Source: Sulfurimonas sp. RIFCSPLOWO2_12_36_12 (GTDB lineage: Bacteria; Campylobacterota; Campylobacteria; Campylobacterales; Sulfurimonadaceae). From it: 45,834 bases of DNA. Below, one piece after another: positions 7,970 through 17,646 of this stretch. Below the pieces are notes generated by a model, which did not search any database, was not told where the DNA came from, and saw nothing but the letters and a program-made list of their open reading frames with translations. The position numbers and the translations under genes were made by a program. The stretch lies in assembly GCA_001829675.1 (NCBI GenBank), contig MIBZ01000045.1:1-45834 (forward strand). The letters run 5' to 3'. How positions within the stretch are numbered: position 1 is the stretch's first letter; every line of letters starts with the position of its first letter.

Positions 7970-9526
7970 ATGGAACCAATTAACATAGTTATAACAGTTG
8001 TTTTATCAAGCGTATTTGTCGGCTCAGTAATTTGGCTAAAAAAAAGCATACTTCAATCGGCATCTATTGATAAAAATCTCTTAGATGAGTTAAATGACAA
8101 GCGTGAGAAAGTTGCCGCTATACCATTCTTACATCACCAAATTTCAGAGTTAACAAGCAAAGAGAATTTTTTAATAGTAAAACTGGATGTCTTGCAAGAA
8201 AAAAGTTCACAAAAAGATATCCAACTCGCAAAATTTGAAAAAGACATCTCTATTTTAAGCTCAAAAAATATAGACCTTGTAAATCATATTCACAGGCTAG
8301 AAGAAGAGCTTGTGAATTCAAAAAATAAAATTGATTCCTTGATTGAAAACAGTGCTCAAGTGAGAGCCAAAAACTCTGAACTGGAAGCAAATTTAAACGC
8401 ACAACAAGAAAATAATCAAAAACTTAAAATTGAATTTGAAGAGCAAGGCAAAAAATTAGAGTTAAAACTCAATGAAATAATGCAAAATAATTTAGACAGC
8501 AAGTTGAAAAAATTTGATGAAACATCTATAAAATCATTAGACTCTATTTTAAAACCATTTAAAGAGAATATTGACTCATTTAAAAAGAAAATAGAGGACT
8601 CGCAAGAGAGTAGCGTTAAAAAATTTGCCGAGCTTTCCAAAGAGATAGAACAGGTAACAAAAGCCGGTATGAACATCTCTAAAGAAGCAGAAAACTTAAC
8701 CAAAGCGCTCAAAGGCAAAAAGCAAACTCAAGGTAGCTGGGGAGAGATGATTTTAGAGAGTGTGCTCGAATATTCGGGTTTGCTAAAAGATGTACACTAT
8801 CACACTCAACAAAGCTATAAAGATGAACAGGGTAGTACCAAACGCCCGGATGTTGTTATAAAACTACCTCAAGAAAGAACCATGATAATTGATTCTAAAG
8901 TCTCTTTAAATGATTATGACAGCTACATTAGAGCTGAGACTGAAGAGGAAAGAGTAATCTCGATTAATAATATGGTTATATCTTTTAAAAACCATATAGA
9001 CACTCTGGATTCAAAAGATTATGCACACTATAAAATAGGAACTCTGCAGTATGTTTTTATGTTTGTACCGATTGAAGGCGCTTTTGCGTTAGCCGTTCAG
9101 AGAGACCCAACGCTGTATGAATATGCACTTAAAAAACATATTGCAATAGTTAATCCATCAACTTTAACCGTATCATTAAGAACAATTTATCTCTATTGGC
9201 AAAGTGAGCAGTCTAATTCTCTCACGACAAAGCTATTTGATGAGGCTGGAAAACTGTATGACAAAATGGTGGGCTATGCTGAAAACTTTAACAAAATTGG
9301 CAATCAAATAAAAACGCTCTCAAGCACTTATGAAACTACTCATAAACAACTGAGTGAGGGAAGCGGAAATATACTCGGAAGAGTTGAAAATTTAAAAAGA
9401 TTGGGTGCAAAAGCATCTAAAACTCTCAAAGATTCTAAAATAGAATTTCAAGATTTTGATGATAGCATTGCAGAGGTGATTATCGTTGATGATGAAGAGT
9501 TGCTCTTGGATAATAAAATTAGCTAG
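7970..9526 (+). CDS. rmuC: RmuC family DNA recombination protein
   Basis: Predicted nuclease-like protein linked in Escherichia coli to limiting inversions at short inverted repeats. The 518-residue protein begins with a membrane anchor (about residues 4-26), then a long charged coiled coil (about 45-240). The conserved RmuC domain follows, with GSWGEMILESVLEYSGL (about 256), RPDVVIKLP and DSKVSLNDY, and continues to about residue 480. Length and domain order are normal. It stands alone between the tRNA pair and ssrA, so the context gives no further hint of function. Confidence 0.9.
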   Translation: MEPINIVITVVLSSVFVGSVIWLKKSILQSASIDKNLLDELNDKREKVAAIPFLHHQISELTSKENFLIVKLDVLQEKSSQKDIQLAKFEKDISILSSKNIDLVNHIHRLEEELVNSKNKIDSLIENSAQVRAKNSELEANLNAQQENNQKLKIEFEEQGKKLELKLNEIMQNNLDSKLKKFDETSIKSLDSILKPFKENIDSFKKKIEDSQESSVKKFAELSKEIEQVTKAGMNISKEAENLTKALKGKKQTQGSWGEMILESVLEYSGLLKDVHYHTQQSYKDEQGSTKRPDVVIKLPQERTMIIDSKVSLNDYDSYIRAETEEERVISINNMVISFKNHIDTLDSKDYAHYKIGTLQYVFMFVPIEGAFALAVQRDPTLYEYALKKHIAIVNPSTLTVSLRTIYLYWQSEQSNSLTTKLFDEAGKLYDKMVGYAENFNKIGNQIKTLSSTYETTHKQLSEGSGNILGRVENLKRLGAKASKTLKDSKIEFQDFDDSIAEVIIVDDEELLLDNKIS

Positions 9527-9576
9527 CAATTTTAAACCAAAATCATCTTATTTACATTTTATTTCTAAATGGTCGA

Positions 9577-9582
9577 TATAAT
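9577..9582 (+). promoter_or_regulatory. Candidate -10 for ssrA
   Basis: TATAAT located 11 bases before the mature tmRNA 5' end, in a stretch without an obvious -35. The short distance implies a precursor with only a few extra 5' bases. Confidence 0.4.
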
Positions 9583-9593
9583 TCTGTTTATAT

Positions 9594-9978
9594 GGGGCTG
9601 ACCTGGTTTCGACGGGATCAAGTAGCTTCTAATTGCATGTCGGACTGAGCACTTCCGTTACGCGGCTCACTTTGCTTAAACGCAAACAATACAAATTACC
9701 GCCCAGCTTACGCAGTAGCATAAGTTTTAACCCCTTCCACTAAGACTGGAAGGCGGGCTGCTTCACCTATGGACTCTAGATAAATAGGACTCGAAGTATA
9801 ACCCTTATGTAGATATACTTTATGTTTGTCTCGAACATGAAATGAACTCAAGAGGCTCGTCTTGCGTAGCTTTGTAAGTTGTGTGAAGCAAGATTAAACT
9901 CAAACAATTTTTCTAAACATGTAGACGTTAGGAGTAGCGTGGTTTCGGACTGGAGTTCGATCCTCCACAGCTCCACCA
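9594..9978 (+). ncRNA. ssrA: Transfer-messenger RNA
   Basis: One-piece tmRNA for rescue of stalled ribosomes. The 5' end GGGGCTG pairs with CAGCTCC before the encoded ACCA at 9975-9978, and the T-arm reads GGAGTTCGATCCTCC. The tag frame starts at GCA 9682 and reads ANNTNYRPAYAVA with TAA at 9721-9723. The ANN start and PAYA core match the epsilon-type tags I know (Campylobacter and Helicobacter tags end PAYAKAA), but the end here is AVA. Total length is 385 bases. It lies between rmuC and prs with no clear terminator after it. Confidence 0.95.
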
Positions 9979-10076
9979 TCAAAAAAATTTCTTCTATAAA
10001 ATCATTATTTTCATTTTAACAACTCCTCAGCACTATTTTTGTATAATCGCATTTAAATTTTCCAAGAAGGTATCCC

Positions 10077-11003
10077 ATGCGCGGTTATAAAATTTTTGCC
10101 GGTTCTGCCAGCATAGAATTTGCAAAAGAGGTTTGTCAAATTTTAGATGTTCCATTGGCTAAGGCTGATATTAAAAAGTTTAGTGATGGTGAAATCTCAG
10201 TTCAAATCTCTGAGAGTGTTCGCGGTCGTGATGTGTTCATCGTCCAATCAACCGGTGCTCCATCAAACGACAACTTAATGGAACTTCTAATTATGACGGA
10301 TGCTCTTCGCCGCTCATCTGCTTCAAGCATTACAGCTGTTGTTCCATACTACGGTTACGCAAGACAAGACCGTAAAGCTGCGCCTCGTGTTCCTATTACT
10401 GCAAGATTAGTCGCCGACATGTACGAAGCAGTCGGTATAGACAGAGTTGTTACGATAGACCTGCATGCAGGGCAGATTCAAGGCTTTTTCAACATCCCTG
10501 TTGACAATCTTTACGGTTCTGTAACTTTTGAAAACTATATAAGAAGCAAAAATCTTAAAAACCCAATCATAGCTTCTCCGGACATCGGCGGTGTTGCGCG
10601 AGCTAGATACTTTGCAAGAAGAATGGGACTTGAGATGGTCATCGTTGACAAGCGTCGTGAAAAAGCGAATGAGAGCGAAGTCATGAACATTATCGGTGAT
10701 GTAGAGGGCAAGGATGTTATTATGATTGACGACATGGTAGATACTGCCGGAACTATGATAAAAGCGGCTACTGCACTAAAAAACAAGGGTGCCGCTTCCG
10801 TTATGGCATGTGCAACTCACGCCGTTCTTAGCGGAAAAGCTTATGAAAATTTAGCTAACGGCGAACTTGACGAGCTAATTGTAACAAACACTCTAGAGTC
10901 TAAACCACATGATAAAATCATAGTTTTAACGGTAGCGCCTCTTTTTGCTGAAGTTATTCGAAGAGTTTATCACAATGAAAGTGTAAATTCACTGTTTGCA
11001 TAA
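10077..11003 (+). CDS. prs: Ribose-phosphate pyrophosphokinase
   Basis: Makes PRPP from ribose 5-phosphate and ATP, feeding purine, pyrimidine, histidine and tryptophan synthesis. The 308-residue protein has the flexible loop YYGYARQDRKAAPR, the metal site DLHAGQIQGFF, and the PRPP loop VIMIDDMVDTAGTM. Length is normal (about 309-315). AAGAAGG precedes the ATG, and TATAAT at 10042-10047 could be its -10. It is followed after 13 bases by lepA and is probably cotranscribed with it. Confidence 0.97.
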   Translation: MRGYKIFAGSASIEFAKEVCQILDVPLAKADIKKFSDGEISVQISESVRGRDVFIVQSTGAPSNDNLMELLIMTDALRRSSASSITAVVPYYGYARQDRKAAPRVPITARLVADMYEAVGIDRVVTIDLHAGQIQGFFNIPVDNLYGSVTFENYIRSKNLKNPIIASPDIGGVARARYFARRMGLEMVIVDKRREKANESEVMNIIGDVEGKDVIMIDDMVDTAGTMIKAATALKNKGAASVMACATHAVLSGKAYENLANGELDELIVTNTLESKPHDKIIVLTVAPLFAEVIRRVYHNESVNSLFA

Positions 11004-11016
11004 CCAAGGGAATTAA

Positions 11017-12807
11017 TTGAAAAATATTAGAAACTTTTCTATCATCGCACATATCGACCATGGCAAAAGTACCTTAGCCGACCGTATTATTCAAGAGTGC
11101 GGCTCTGTAACTGAGCGAGAACTCGGCAAACAGATGATGGACACGATGGACATCGAAAAAGAGCGCGGGATTACCATAAAAGCTCAAAGTGTCAGGCTTG
11201 ACTATGTAAAAGACGGCGAGCACTACATACTAAACCTTATCGATACTCCGGGGCATGTCGACTTCTCTTATGAAGTCAGCAAATCATTGGCTTCAAGTGA
11301 CGGCGCTTTGCTTATCGTTGACGCAGCTCAGGGTGTTGAAGCTCAAACAATTGCAAATGTTTACTTGGCGATGGAGAACAATTTAGAGCTGATTCCCGTA
11401 ATAAACAAGATAGATTTACCCGCAGCCGACCCCATAAAAGTTGCAGAAGAGATTGAGACAAGCATCGGCATAGATGCGACTGATGCATGTTTAGTGTCTG
11501 CAAAAACAGGTGTTGGAATACGCGCGCTTATTGATGCAATCGTAGATAGAATTCCGGCTCCGGTCGGTGATCCAAATGCGACTACAAAAGCTATCATTTA
11601 TGACTCTTGGTTTGACTCATATCTCGGTGCATTGGCTTTGGTGCGTGTTTTTGACGGTAATATAAAAATAGGGCAACTTGTAAGACTTATGAGTAACGGC
11701 GAAGAGCATCAAGTTCTTGATTTGATGTACCCGCATCCGCTTAAACGCAAAAAAACAAATGTTATAAAAACCGGAGAGATAGGCATAGTCGTACTTGGAC
11801 TTAAAGAGGTTAGCGTAATCAATGTCGGCGATACCATTACAGATGCTAAAAATCCGGCACTTGAGCCTGTTGGAAGGTATGAGCCGGCTAAACCATTTGT
11901 TTTTGCCGGTATATATCCAATAGATACAGACGATTTTGAAAATTTGCGTGATGCACTTGATAAGCTAAGACTAAATGACAGTTCTCTATCTTATGAGCCG
12001 GAGACCTCTTTAGCTCTTGGTTTTGGCTTTCGTGTTGGATTTTTAGGTATGCTTCATATGGAAGTTGTAAAAGAGAGGTTAGAACGGGAGTTCAATCTTG
12101 ACTTAATCGCTTCTGCACCATCTGTTATCTATCAAGTTTATCTAAATAACGGCGAAAAAATCAATGTTCACAATCCTTCAGAGCTTCCGGAAGTTAATCG
12201 TATAGACAGAATCGAAGAGCCATACATAAGGGCTACGGTTATTACTCCGAGTGAATATCTCGGAAATATTATAACTCTTCTAATAAATAAGCGTGGCACT
12301 CAAACAAAAATGACTTATCTTAACCAAGACAGAGTAATGCTTGAGTATGAAGTACCTATGAACGAGATAGTAATGGACTTCTATGATAAACTAAAATCAA
12401 TATCTAAAGGTTACGCAAGTTTTGATTATGAGCCGATTGAGTTTAGGGTTGGCGACCTAGTGAAGCTTGATATCAAAGTAGCCGGAGAAGCAGTGGATGC
12501 GCTAAGTATCGTTGTTCCCCGCAATCAGGCACTGTCTCGCGGTCGTATTTTAGTTAAGAACATGAAAGAGATTATACCTCGTCAACTTTTTGAAGTAGCC
12601 GTTCAAGCTTCTTTGGGTTCTCAGGTTATCGCTAGAGAAACTGTAAAAAGTATGGGAAAAAATGTTACCGCTAAATGTTACGGCGGGGATATCACTCGTA
12701 AGCGAAAACTGCTAGAGAAACAAAAAGCCGGTAAAAAAAGAATGAAGTCCATCGGAAAGGTTCAACTTCCGCAAGAGGCGTTTATGTCTGTGTTGAAGAT
12801 GGACTAA
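11017..12807 (+). CDS. lepA: Elongation factor 4 (LepA)
   Basis: Ribosome-bound GTPase proposed to back-translocate or remodel ribosomes under stress or during assembly. The 596-residue protein has G1 AHIDHGKST near the N terminus, G3 DTPGHVDF, G4 NKIDLPAA and the LepA-specific C-terminal domain with [21 protein letters not shown]. Length is normal. The start is TTG at 11017, supported by AAGGGA six bases upstream and by [15 protein letters not shown] matching the family N terminus. Confidence 0.97.
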   Translation: MKNIRNFSIIAHIDHGKSTLADRIIQECGSVTERELGKQMMDTMDIEKERGITIKAQSVRLDYVKDGEHYILNLIDTPGHVDFSYEVSKSLASSDGALLIVDAAQGVEAQTIANVYLAMENNLELIPVINKIDLPAADPIKVAEEIETSIGIDATDACLVSAKTGVGIRALIDAIVDRIPAPVGDPNATTKAIIYDSWFDSYLGALALVRVFDGNIKIGQLVRLMSNGEEHQVLDLMYPHPLKRKKTNVIKTGEIGIVVLGLKEVSVINVGDTITDAKNPALEPVGRYEPAKPFVFAGIYPIDTDDFENLRDALDKLRLNDSSLSYEPETSLALGFGFRVGFLGMLHMEVVKERLEREFNLDLIASAPSVIYQVYLNNGEKINVHNPSELPEVNRIDRIEEPYIRATVITPSEYLGNIITLLINKRGTQTKMTYLNQDRVMLEYEVPMNEIVMDFYDKLKSISKGYASFDYEPIEFRVGDLVKLDIKVAGEAVDALSIVVPRNQALSRGRILVKNMKEIIPRQLFEVAVQASLGSQVIARETVKSMGKNVTAKCYGGDITRKRKLLEKQKAGKKRMKSIGKVQLPQEAFMSVLKMD

Positions 12808-12808
12808 A

Positions 12809-13384
12809 ATGCGATGTTTGATGTGTGAGGGTTTATCTCTTTTACACATCTGCTCCTCTTGCCAAAAAACATTTTTAACCCCATCAATCTACAAAAGAAA
12901 AATCCTTAACAATATAGAAGTAATCTCATTTTACAAATACAGCGAAATCAAAGATTTGCTTCACACCAAACACACCGATTTGGGTTACTACATCTACTCC
13001 ATACTTGCAAAAAATTCTCTTGCGAAATTCGCCGCCGAGTTTGACTACCCAGAAGCTATAACTTCTATTGCCGTTGATGATTATGTAAGTGAGGGCTACT
13101 CCCATACGGCGGTTTTAAACAAGGCACTCAAAAGCAGATGCATAAGTCCGCAATTCAGCAAGTTAAGAGCAAAAAACAGAGTTTCATATTCAGGCAAGAG
13201 CAAAGAATTTAGAGTGTTAAATCCAAGAGAATTTGAAGTAAATGAGTTTAGCGGCAAAAATGTAATTTTGGTAGATGACATTATTACGACAAACTTGACA
13301 CTAACTCAGGCAGTTCAAGCTATGCAAAAAAGAGACAAAGATGTTTTATTTTGTCTTACTTTGGCTGATGCAAGTTTAAACTAA
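12809..13384 (+). CDS. ComF-family phosphoribosyltransferase-like protein
   Basis: ComF proteins are related to competence protein ComFC: an N-terminal zinc knuckle followed by a phosphoribosyltransferase fold. This 191-residue protein shows C3-x2-C6 and C15-x2-C18, then a C-terminal PRPP-type loop VILVDDIITTNLTL (about 150-163). It begins one base after the lepA stop and is therefore coupled to prs-lepA. Family members are needed for DNA uptake in several naturally competent bacteria; dprA elsewhere in this window fits that theme, but the link is inference. Confidence 0.82.
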   Translation: MRCLMCEGLSLLHICSSCQKTFLTPSIYKRKILNNIEVISFYKYSEIKDLLHTKHTDLGYYIYSILAKNSLAKFAAEFDYPEAITSIAVDDYVSEGYSHTAVLNKALKSRCISPQFSKLRAKNRVSYSGKSKEFRVLNPREFEVNEFSGKNVILVDDIITTNLTLTQAVQAMQKRDKDVLFCLTLADASLN

Positions 13385-13438
13385 GCAGAGGTTTACTATA
13401 CTCATTGCATAATAATTTATAATATCGGTGGTTTATTG

Positions 13439-15295
13439 ATGCGTTTTCTTGTGTTTTTATTGCTCTTAACGGCTCTTCTTTTTTCAGAAGAGTTATCACT
13501 TGAAAATCTTCTAAAAGAGTACAAAAGCTCAGAAGAACTTTATCATGACACAAAAAAAGAGAGTGCCGGTCATGTCACTGTTTTTTCTCGTTCTGACCTA
13601 GATAAAATGCAGGCTTATACGCTAAACGATGTCTTAAAAACTCTGCGATTTTTCACTCTCCAAACAAGAAGAAATGGAATGACTACGCTTGTAAGAAGCG
13701 GGGAGTCGCAAATGTCAAGCTCTCCTGTAAAAGTTTACATAAATTCACATGAACTAAACTCTGCAACTCTGGGAAATGTTTTAGTTCAATATGGAAAAAT
13801 GGGGCTCTATTTTATAGACCATATAGAGGTTTATCAATCAGGAAATTCTGTTACTTTTGGCAACGAGCCCGGAACAATGCTGATAAAACTATACACCAAA
13901 GAGCCATCAAGAGAAAACTCAACATCAACACAAGCTTCAGTGGATTCGCTGGGCAGCATAACATTGCAAGGAGTTGATGCAAAAAAGTTTGATAACTACT
14001 CATACTTGGCAAATGTAGATTTGAGAAAAAACAACCACAAAGATTACACCACGACTAATTCAGAACTCTCCAGAGACGGAGCAAGAGGTCAATTTTATTT
14101 TAAATTTTCCAAGGATAGTGACTATGATATAGAAGTAGGTGCCACGCAAGAGAAGTATGATATATTTGGCGGTCTTGGAACGGCGACAATAGACGGGCAC
14201 ACCTATACGCAAGATATATATACACATCTTACAAAATATTTTGAAAACAACTTAAAAATTATGCTGACAACATCTCATGAAAATTTTGAGATATATGACA
14301 AAGACAGCATAGCCATTCCAATCCCTACCGTTCCTTTTCAAACACAGCTAAATACCGAGGTGAGCACAGAGGTTTACAGTGCCATTATAGAGAAAAAATT
14401 TATAGACGGGAATAATGAACTCTCTTTAGGAGCGCAGTTCAAACATCAAAAATTTAAAATCAATGAATACAAAACAGATGGTATCGACAGAGCAGTAGCC
14501 TGGGGACCGAAAGATTTAGACATATATATGATATATGCAGAAAATCTATACAATATAAACAAAAATCATCTTATATCCCTAAGCGCTAAAATGGATTACT
14601 ATGAAAATGAGTTCTCAAAATCATCGACAGAGCATATACTAAGAGCCGGTTACATTGCACTTCTTGATGATGAGTGGAAGTTTAAACTTTTTGTGATGGA
14701 TAGTTACTTATATCCTACTTTTATACAAACAACATACTCGCCAAACTATAATGTTAACCCGGATTTAGAGAGTTCTGATATTTTACTGCTCACGGCAGAG
14801 ATGATTTATAGTAAAGATAACACAACCTTTGGATTTGGCGTCGGCAGAAATGAAACCGATAATGCAGTAGTTTTTAATATGTCGCAAAACAAGTATGTTA
14901 ATGACACTGAAAAAAATAGTTTTGAGTTAATATTTGCAAATATTGAACATAATTTTGACATAGACAATAAAATAAAAATAGAATATTTCAAACAATACAG
15001 AGAAGCGTATTACAGCCCGCGGTTTGGCGCTTCTCTTCAGCTTTTTAACACTGTCGGAAAATTTGACTTCTACAACGAACTAATATATAGATCTGAATAT
15101 ACGAGTATTGACGGCGTTGATATGGCTGAGGGATACGACTACTCGCTTGGAGCAATATACAAACTTAACAAACAAACCGAACTAAAACTAAAAGCAGAAA
15201 ATATCTTAGACAAAGCCTCAAAAACTTCAATAAGCGGTATTGATGTTTCAACAACTGATAGACGGGTACTACTTACTATGGAGTACACTTTTTAG
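13439..15295 (+). CDS. TonB-dependent outer-membrane receptor
   Basis: Predicted outer-membrane barrel with an N-terminal plug. The 618-residue protein has a signal peptide (RFLVFLLLLTALLFS, about 2-17). A plug-like region follows at about 35-155: SAGHVTVFSRSDLDKMQAYTLNDVLKTL, then VKVYINSHEL and IDHIEVYQSG. Many alternating aromatic and polar strands then end in LTMEYTF with a terminal phenylalanine, as barrel proteins do. It is a little short for the family. I start at ATG 13439, six bases after GGTGG. The stop directly abuts the next ORF, which encodes a small periplasmic protein followed by a GGDEF-EAL protein. The ligand is unknown; sensing rather than transport is plausible from the neighbours. 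Confidence 0.8.
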   Translation: MRFLVFLLLLTALLFSEELSLENLLKEYKSSEELYHDTKKESAGHVTVFSRSDLDKMQAYTLNDVLKTLRFFTLQTRRNGMTTLVRSGESQMSSSPVKVYINSHELNSATLGNVLVQYGKMGLYFIDHIEVYQSGNSVTFGNEPGTMLIKLYTKEPSRENSTSTQASVDSLGSITLQGVDAKKFDNYSYLANVDLRKNNHKDYTTTNSELSRDGARGQFYFKFSKDSDYDIEVGATQEKYDIFGGLGTATIDGHTYTQDIYTHLTKYFENNLKIMLTTSHENFEIYDKDSIAIPIPTVPFQTQLNTEVSTEVYSAIIEKKFIDGNNELSLGAQFKHQKFKINEYKTDGIDRAVAWGPKDLDIYMIYAENLYNINKNHLISLSAKMDYYENEFSKSSTEHILRAGYIALLDDEWKFKLFVMDSYLYPTFIQTTYSPNYNVNPDLESSDILLLTAEMIYSKDNTTFGFGVGRNETDNAVVFNMSQNKYVNDTEKNSFELIFANIEHNFDIDNKIKIEYFKQYREAYYSPRFGASLQLFNTVGKFDFYNELIYRSEYTSIDGVDMAEGYDYSLGAIYKLNKQTELKLKAENILDKASKTSISGIDVSTTDRRVLLTMEYTF

Positions 15296-15730
15296 ATGAA
15301 AACAGTTAGCATACTATTTTTTTTAACTATTGCACTGTTTGCTTCAGATAACAAAGATATTATGAGAGCACAAATTTTAGAAAAAATAATCTCAAACATC
15401 TCTATAAATGAGACAGTAACCGTATGGTCGGACAATAAAGAACTCTTAGCTGAACTTAAAAAGAGCACTCATATAATTACCTCTAATGACTGCGCTAAAG
15501 CAACTGTAATCATACTGGAAAATAAAGAAAAAATACACGATGATGCTTGTAAAAACAAACCGGTTTTTGTGCTTGAGTATAATTTATTGAAAGAGCTGCC
15601 AAAAAGCTTCGGTGCATTCTTTTGGAAAAAAGGCAGACCGAATATTGTAATAATAGAACCAAGAATAGAATCACAAAATATTTCAGTTTCAAAAGAGCTA
15701 AAGGTTTATGTAGAGGAGAAGGTATGGTAA
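15296..15730 (+). CDS. Small exported YfiR-like protein
   Basis: The 144-residue protein has a signal peptide (KTVSILFFLTIALFAS) and no further membrane segment, so it is predicted periplasmic. The C-terminal part GAFFWKKGRPNIVIIEPRIESQNISVSKELKVYVEE resembles the end of YfiR (DUF4154) proteins, where a glycine-rich strand is followed by an NISVSKEL-type segment. YfiR holds the diguanylate cyclase YfiN inactive from the periplasm. Position supports this: it lies between a TonB receptor (stop abuts its ATG) and a membrane GGDEF-EAL protein (7-base overlap). It is shorter than typical YfiR, and the similarity is by eye, so a distinct family is possible. Confidence 0.55.
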   Translation: MKTVSILFFLTIALFASDNKDIMRAQILEKIISNISINETVTVWSDNKELLAELKKSTHIITSNDCAKATVIILENKEKIHDDACKNKPVFVLEYNLLKELPKSFGAFFWKKGRPNIVIIEPRIESQNISVSKELKVYVEEKVW

Positions 15731-17646
15731 AGAAAAAAGAGTTTATTATATTTTTTCTTCTCTTTTTGCTTGCCCTTTTTTTTGTCTACATCTATAATAA
15801 TATTACGAAAGCAAAAGATGATATATTTGACCGCATAGAAAATCATCAAATAGAGCAAATTTCATCTATTTTAAAGAATATTGAAAAAGATATACTGGAC
15901 TCAGCTGAGATAAAAAGTTCCAAAGATTTGTTCTCTCTATTTAACGATGAAAATATGAGGGAAAGTTATGAACGAATCATCTCTCTGATGCTAACCTCAA
16001 ATGTAAAATATGCCTATATTTTATATAAAGACGAGAAAGATAGATTTAGATTTTTATTAGATGCTTCAAAAACTGACAAGGCAGAGTTTTATCAAAAATT
16101 TGATGTAACTCTGAGCGAGTATGAAGCTATTTATAGAGAAAAAAAACCTCAAATTATCAAGCAGCACGACATTGAAAATCTTTACTTAACATATCTCTAC
16201 CCCATAATAAGCAACGGCCATGTTGTTGGATTGTTTAGCATTGACATTACAACAAATATTCAAAAAATAATTTTAGAATCAATCAAGCCGCTAGAGACTT
16301 TTTTTGTCGTTTTAATTATTTTTATTCTTCTTTTAATGGCTATGACTATTATGCAGATTTTTCACTACTTTGTTACAAGAAAAAAGATATTTACAGACAC
16401 TTTAACAAAAACATTTAATAGAAATTATCTCGAAGAGATATCATCAATGCTAAATCTTGAACACTACTCTTTGGCAATGCTTGATTTAGATAAATTTAAA
16501 GCCATAAACGACACCTACGGACATAAAGCAGGTGACTATGTACTAGCTCAAGCAAGCAGAATATTTAAAGACTCAATTAGAGACAGCGACATACTCATAA
16601 GATACGGCGGGGAAGAGTTTTTACTTCTTATACATAACCGTAACGATAGTGAATCAAATATAGATATATGCGAAAGATTGAGACACAATGTAAGCAAAGA
16701 GCATTTTTATTATGACACAAATGAGATAAAAGTGCATGTATCTATTGGTTTGCACAAACATCCATCCTTAGAGAAAAATATACAAGAAGCCATAAAAATA
16801 GCTGATGGAATGTTATATATTGCCAAAAAAAATGGAAGAAACAGGGTTATAGCCTATGATGAATTGGAACACGCAAAAACATCTTCATCAGCATCCTCTA
16901 AAGATATCAGTTATGTAAAAGAGGCTCTTGATGACGAGCGTGTGTTATGCTATTTTCAACCAATTTACAACCATAAAAGCGGTGAAATTTTTAAATATGA
17001 AGCATTGGTGAGGATTGTGTCAAAAAATAACACCGTAATTTCGCCTATGCAATTTTTACCTCAACTAAAACATACGAATATGCACTACAAATTAACACAA
17101 AGAATTTTGCTGATTGTATTTGAAAAATTTAGAAACAACCAAAAGCTTGTAAGCATAAATATAAATTTTTCAGACCTTATGAATCCCGATATTGAAGAGA
17201 TGATAATTAAAAATTTAAAAAACAATCACCATCTGGCATCTCGCATTACCTTTGAAATACTGGAGAGTGATGAGATTGATGATGTAGAACTTTTCAAACA
17301 AAAAATAAACCTTCTTCACTCACTCAAGACAAAAGTTTCTATTGATGATTTTGGAAGCGGTTACTCCAACTTTAAAACAATTATTGATGTTGAAGCCAAT
17401 TTTCTTAAAATAGACGGCTCTCTTATCAAAAACATTGACAAAAATAACAAAGACTTTAGAGTTGTAAAAAGCATTATACACTTTGCAAGACAGAGCAATA
17501 TGCAGACAATTGCAGAGTTTGTACACTCAAAAGAGGTTTATGAGAAGCTGTTGCTGCTAGATATAGATTATATGCAGGGGTTTTATATCTCTGCTCCTGA
17601 AGCCTCTCTTGTCGAAAGAGAGGAGCTTTTTAAAACAGCTTTTTAA
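15724..17646 (+). CDS. Membrane GGDEF-EAL cyclic-di-GMP enzyme
   Basis: Predicted to make or break cyclic di-GMP in response to a periplasmic signal. The 640-residue protein has membrane segments at about 7-25 and 202-226 enclosing a periplasmic sensor of about 170 residues. A GGDEF domain follows with an intact GGEEF (295-299) and inhibitory I-site RDSD (286-289). The EAL domain has the EAL motif at 426-428, DDFGSGYS from 541 and K562. Both domains keep their main catalytic motifs. I start at ATG 15724, preceded by AGGAG and overlapping the upstream gene by seven bases, which signals coupling. The cassette resembles YfiR-YfiN arrangements with an added receptor. Confidence 0.88.
   Translation: MVKKKEFIIFFLLFLLALFFVYIYNNITKAKDDIFDRIENHQIEQISSILKNIEKDILDSAEIKSSKDLFSLFNDENMRESYERIISLMLTSNVKYAYILYKDEKDRFRFLLDASKTDKAEFYQKFDVTLSEYEAIYREKKPQIIKQHDIENLYLTYLYPIISNGHVVGLFSIDITTNIQKIILESIKPLETFFVVLIIFILLLMAMTIMQIFHYFVTRKKIFTDTLTKTFNRNYLEEISSMLNLEHYSLAMLDLDKFKAINDTYGHKAGDYVLAQASRIFKDSIRDSDILIRYGGEEFLLLIHNRNDSESNIDICERLRHNVSKEHFYYDTNEIKVHVSIGLHKHPSLEKNIQEAIKIADGMLYIAKKNGRNRVIAYDELEHAKTSSSASSKDISYVKEALDDERVLCYFQPIYNHKSGEIFKYEALVRIVSKNNTVISPMQFLPQLKHTNMHYKLTQRILLIVFEKFRNNQKLVSININFSDLMNPDIEEMIIKNLKNNHHLASRITFEILESDEIDDVELFKQKINLLHSLKTKVSIDDFGSGYSNFKTIIDVEANFLKIDGSLIKNIDKNNKDFRVVKSIIHFARQSNMQTIAEFVHSKEVYEKLLLLDIDYMQGFYISAPEASLVEREELFKTAF
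17603..17631 (+). terminator. Terminator-like hairpin before the stop codon of the GGDEF-EAL gene
   Basis: CCTCTCTT (17603-17610) pairs perfectly with AAGAGAGG (17616-17623) around a 5-base loop. Three bases later a run of five T's follows (17627-17631). The run ends before the stop codon at 17644-17646, so efficient termination here would give a transcript without a stop. The three-base gap between stem and T-run weakens the call. Confidence 0.3.

Noticed and set aside
13405..13430. Fur box before the TonB receptor gene
   Set aside because: The stretch is AT-rich and has ATAAT repeats but matches the GATAAT-type hexamer array poorly; such matches are common by chance in this DNA.
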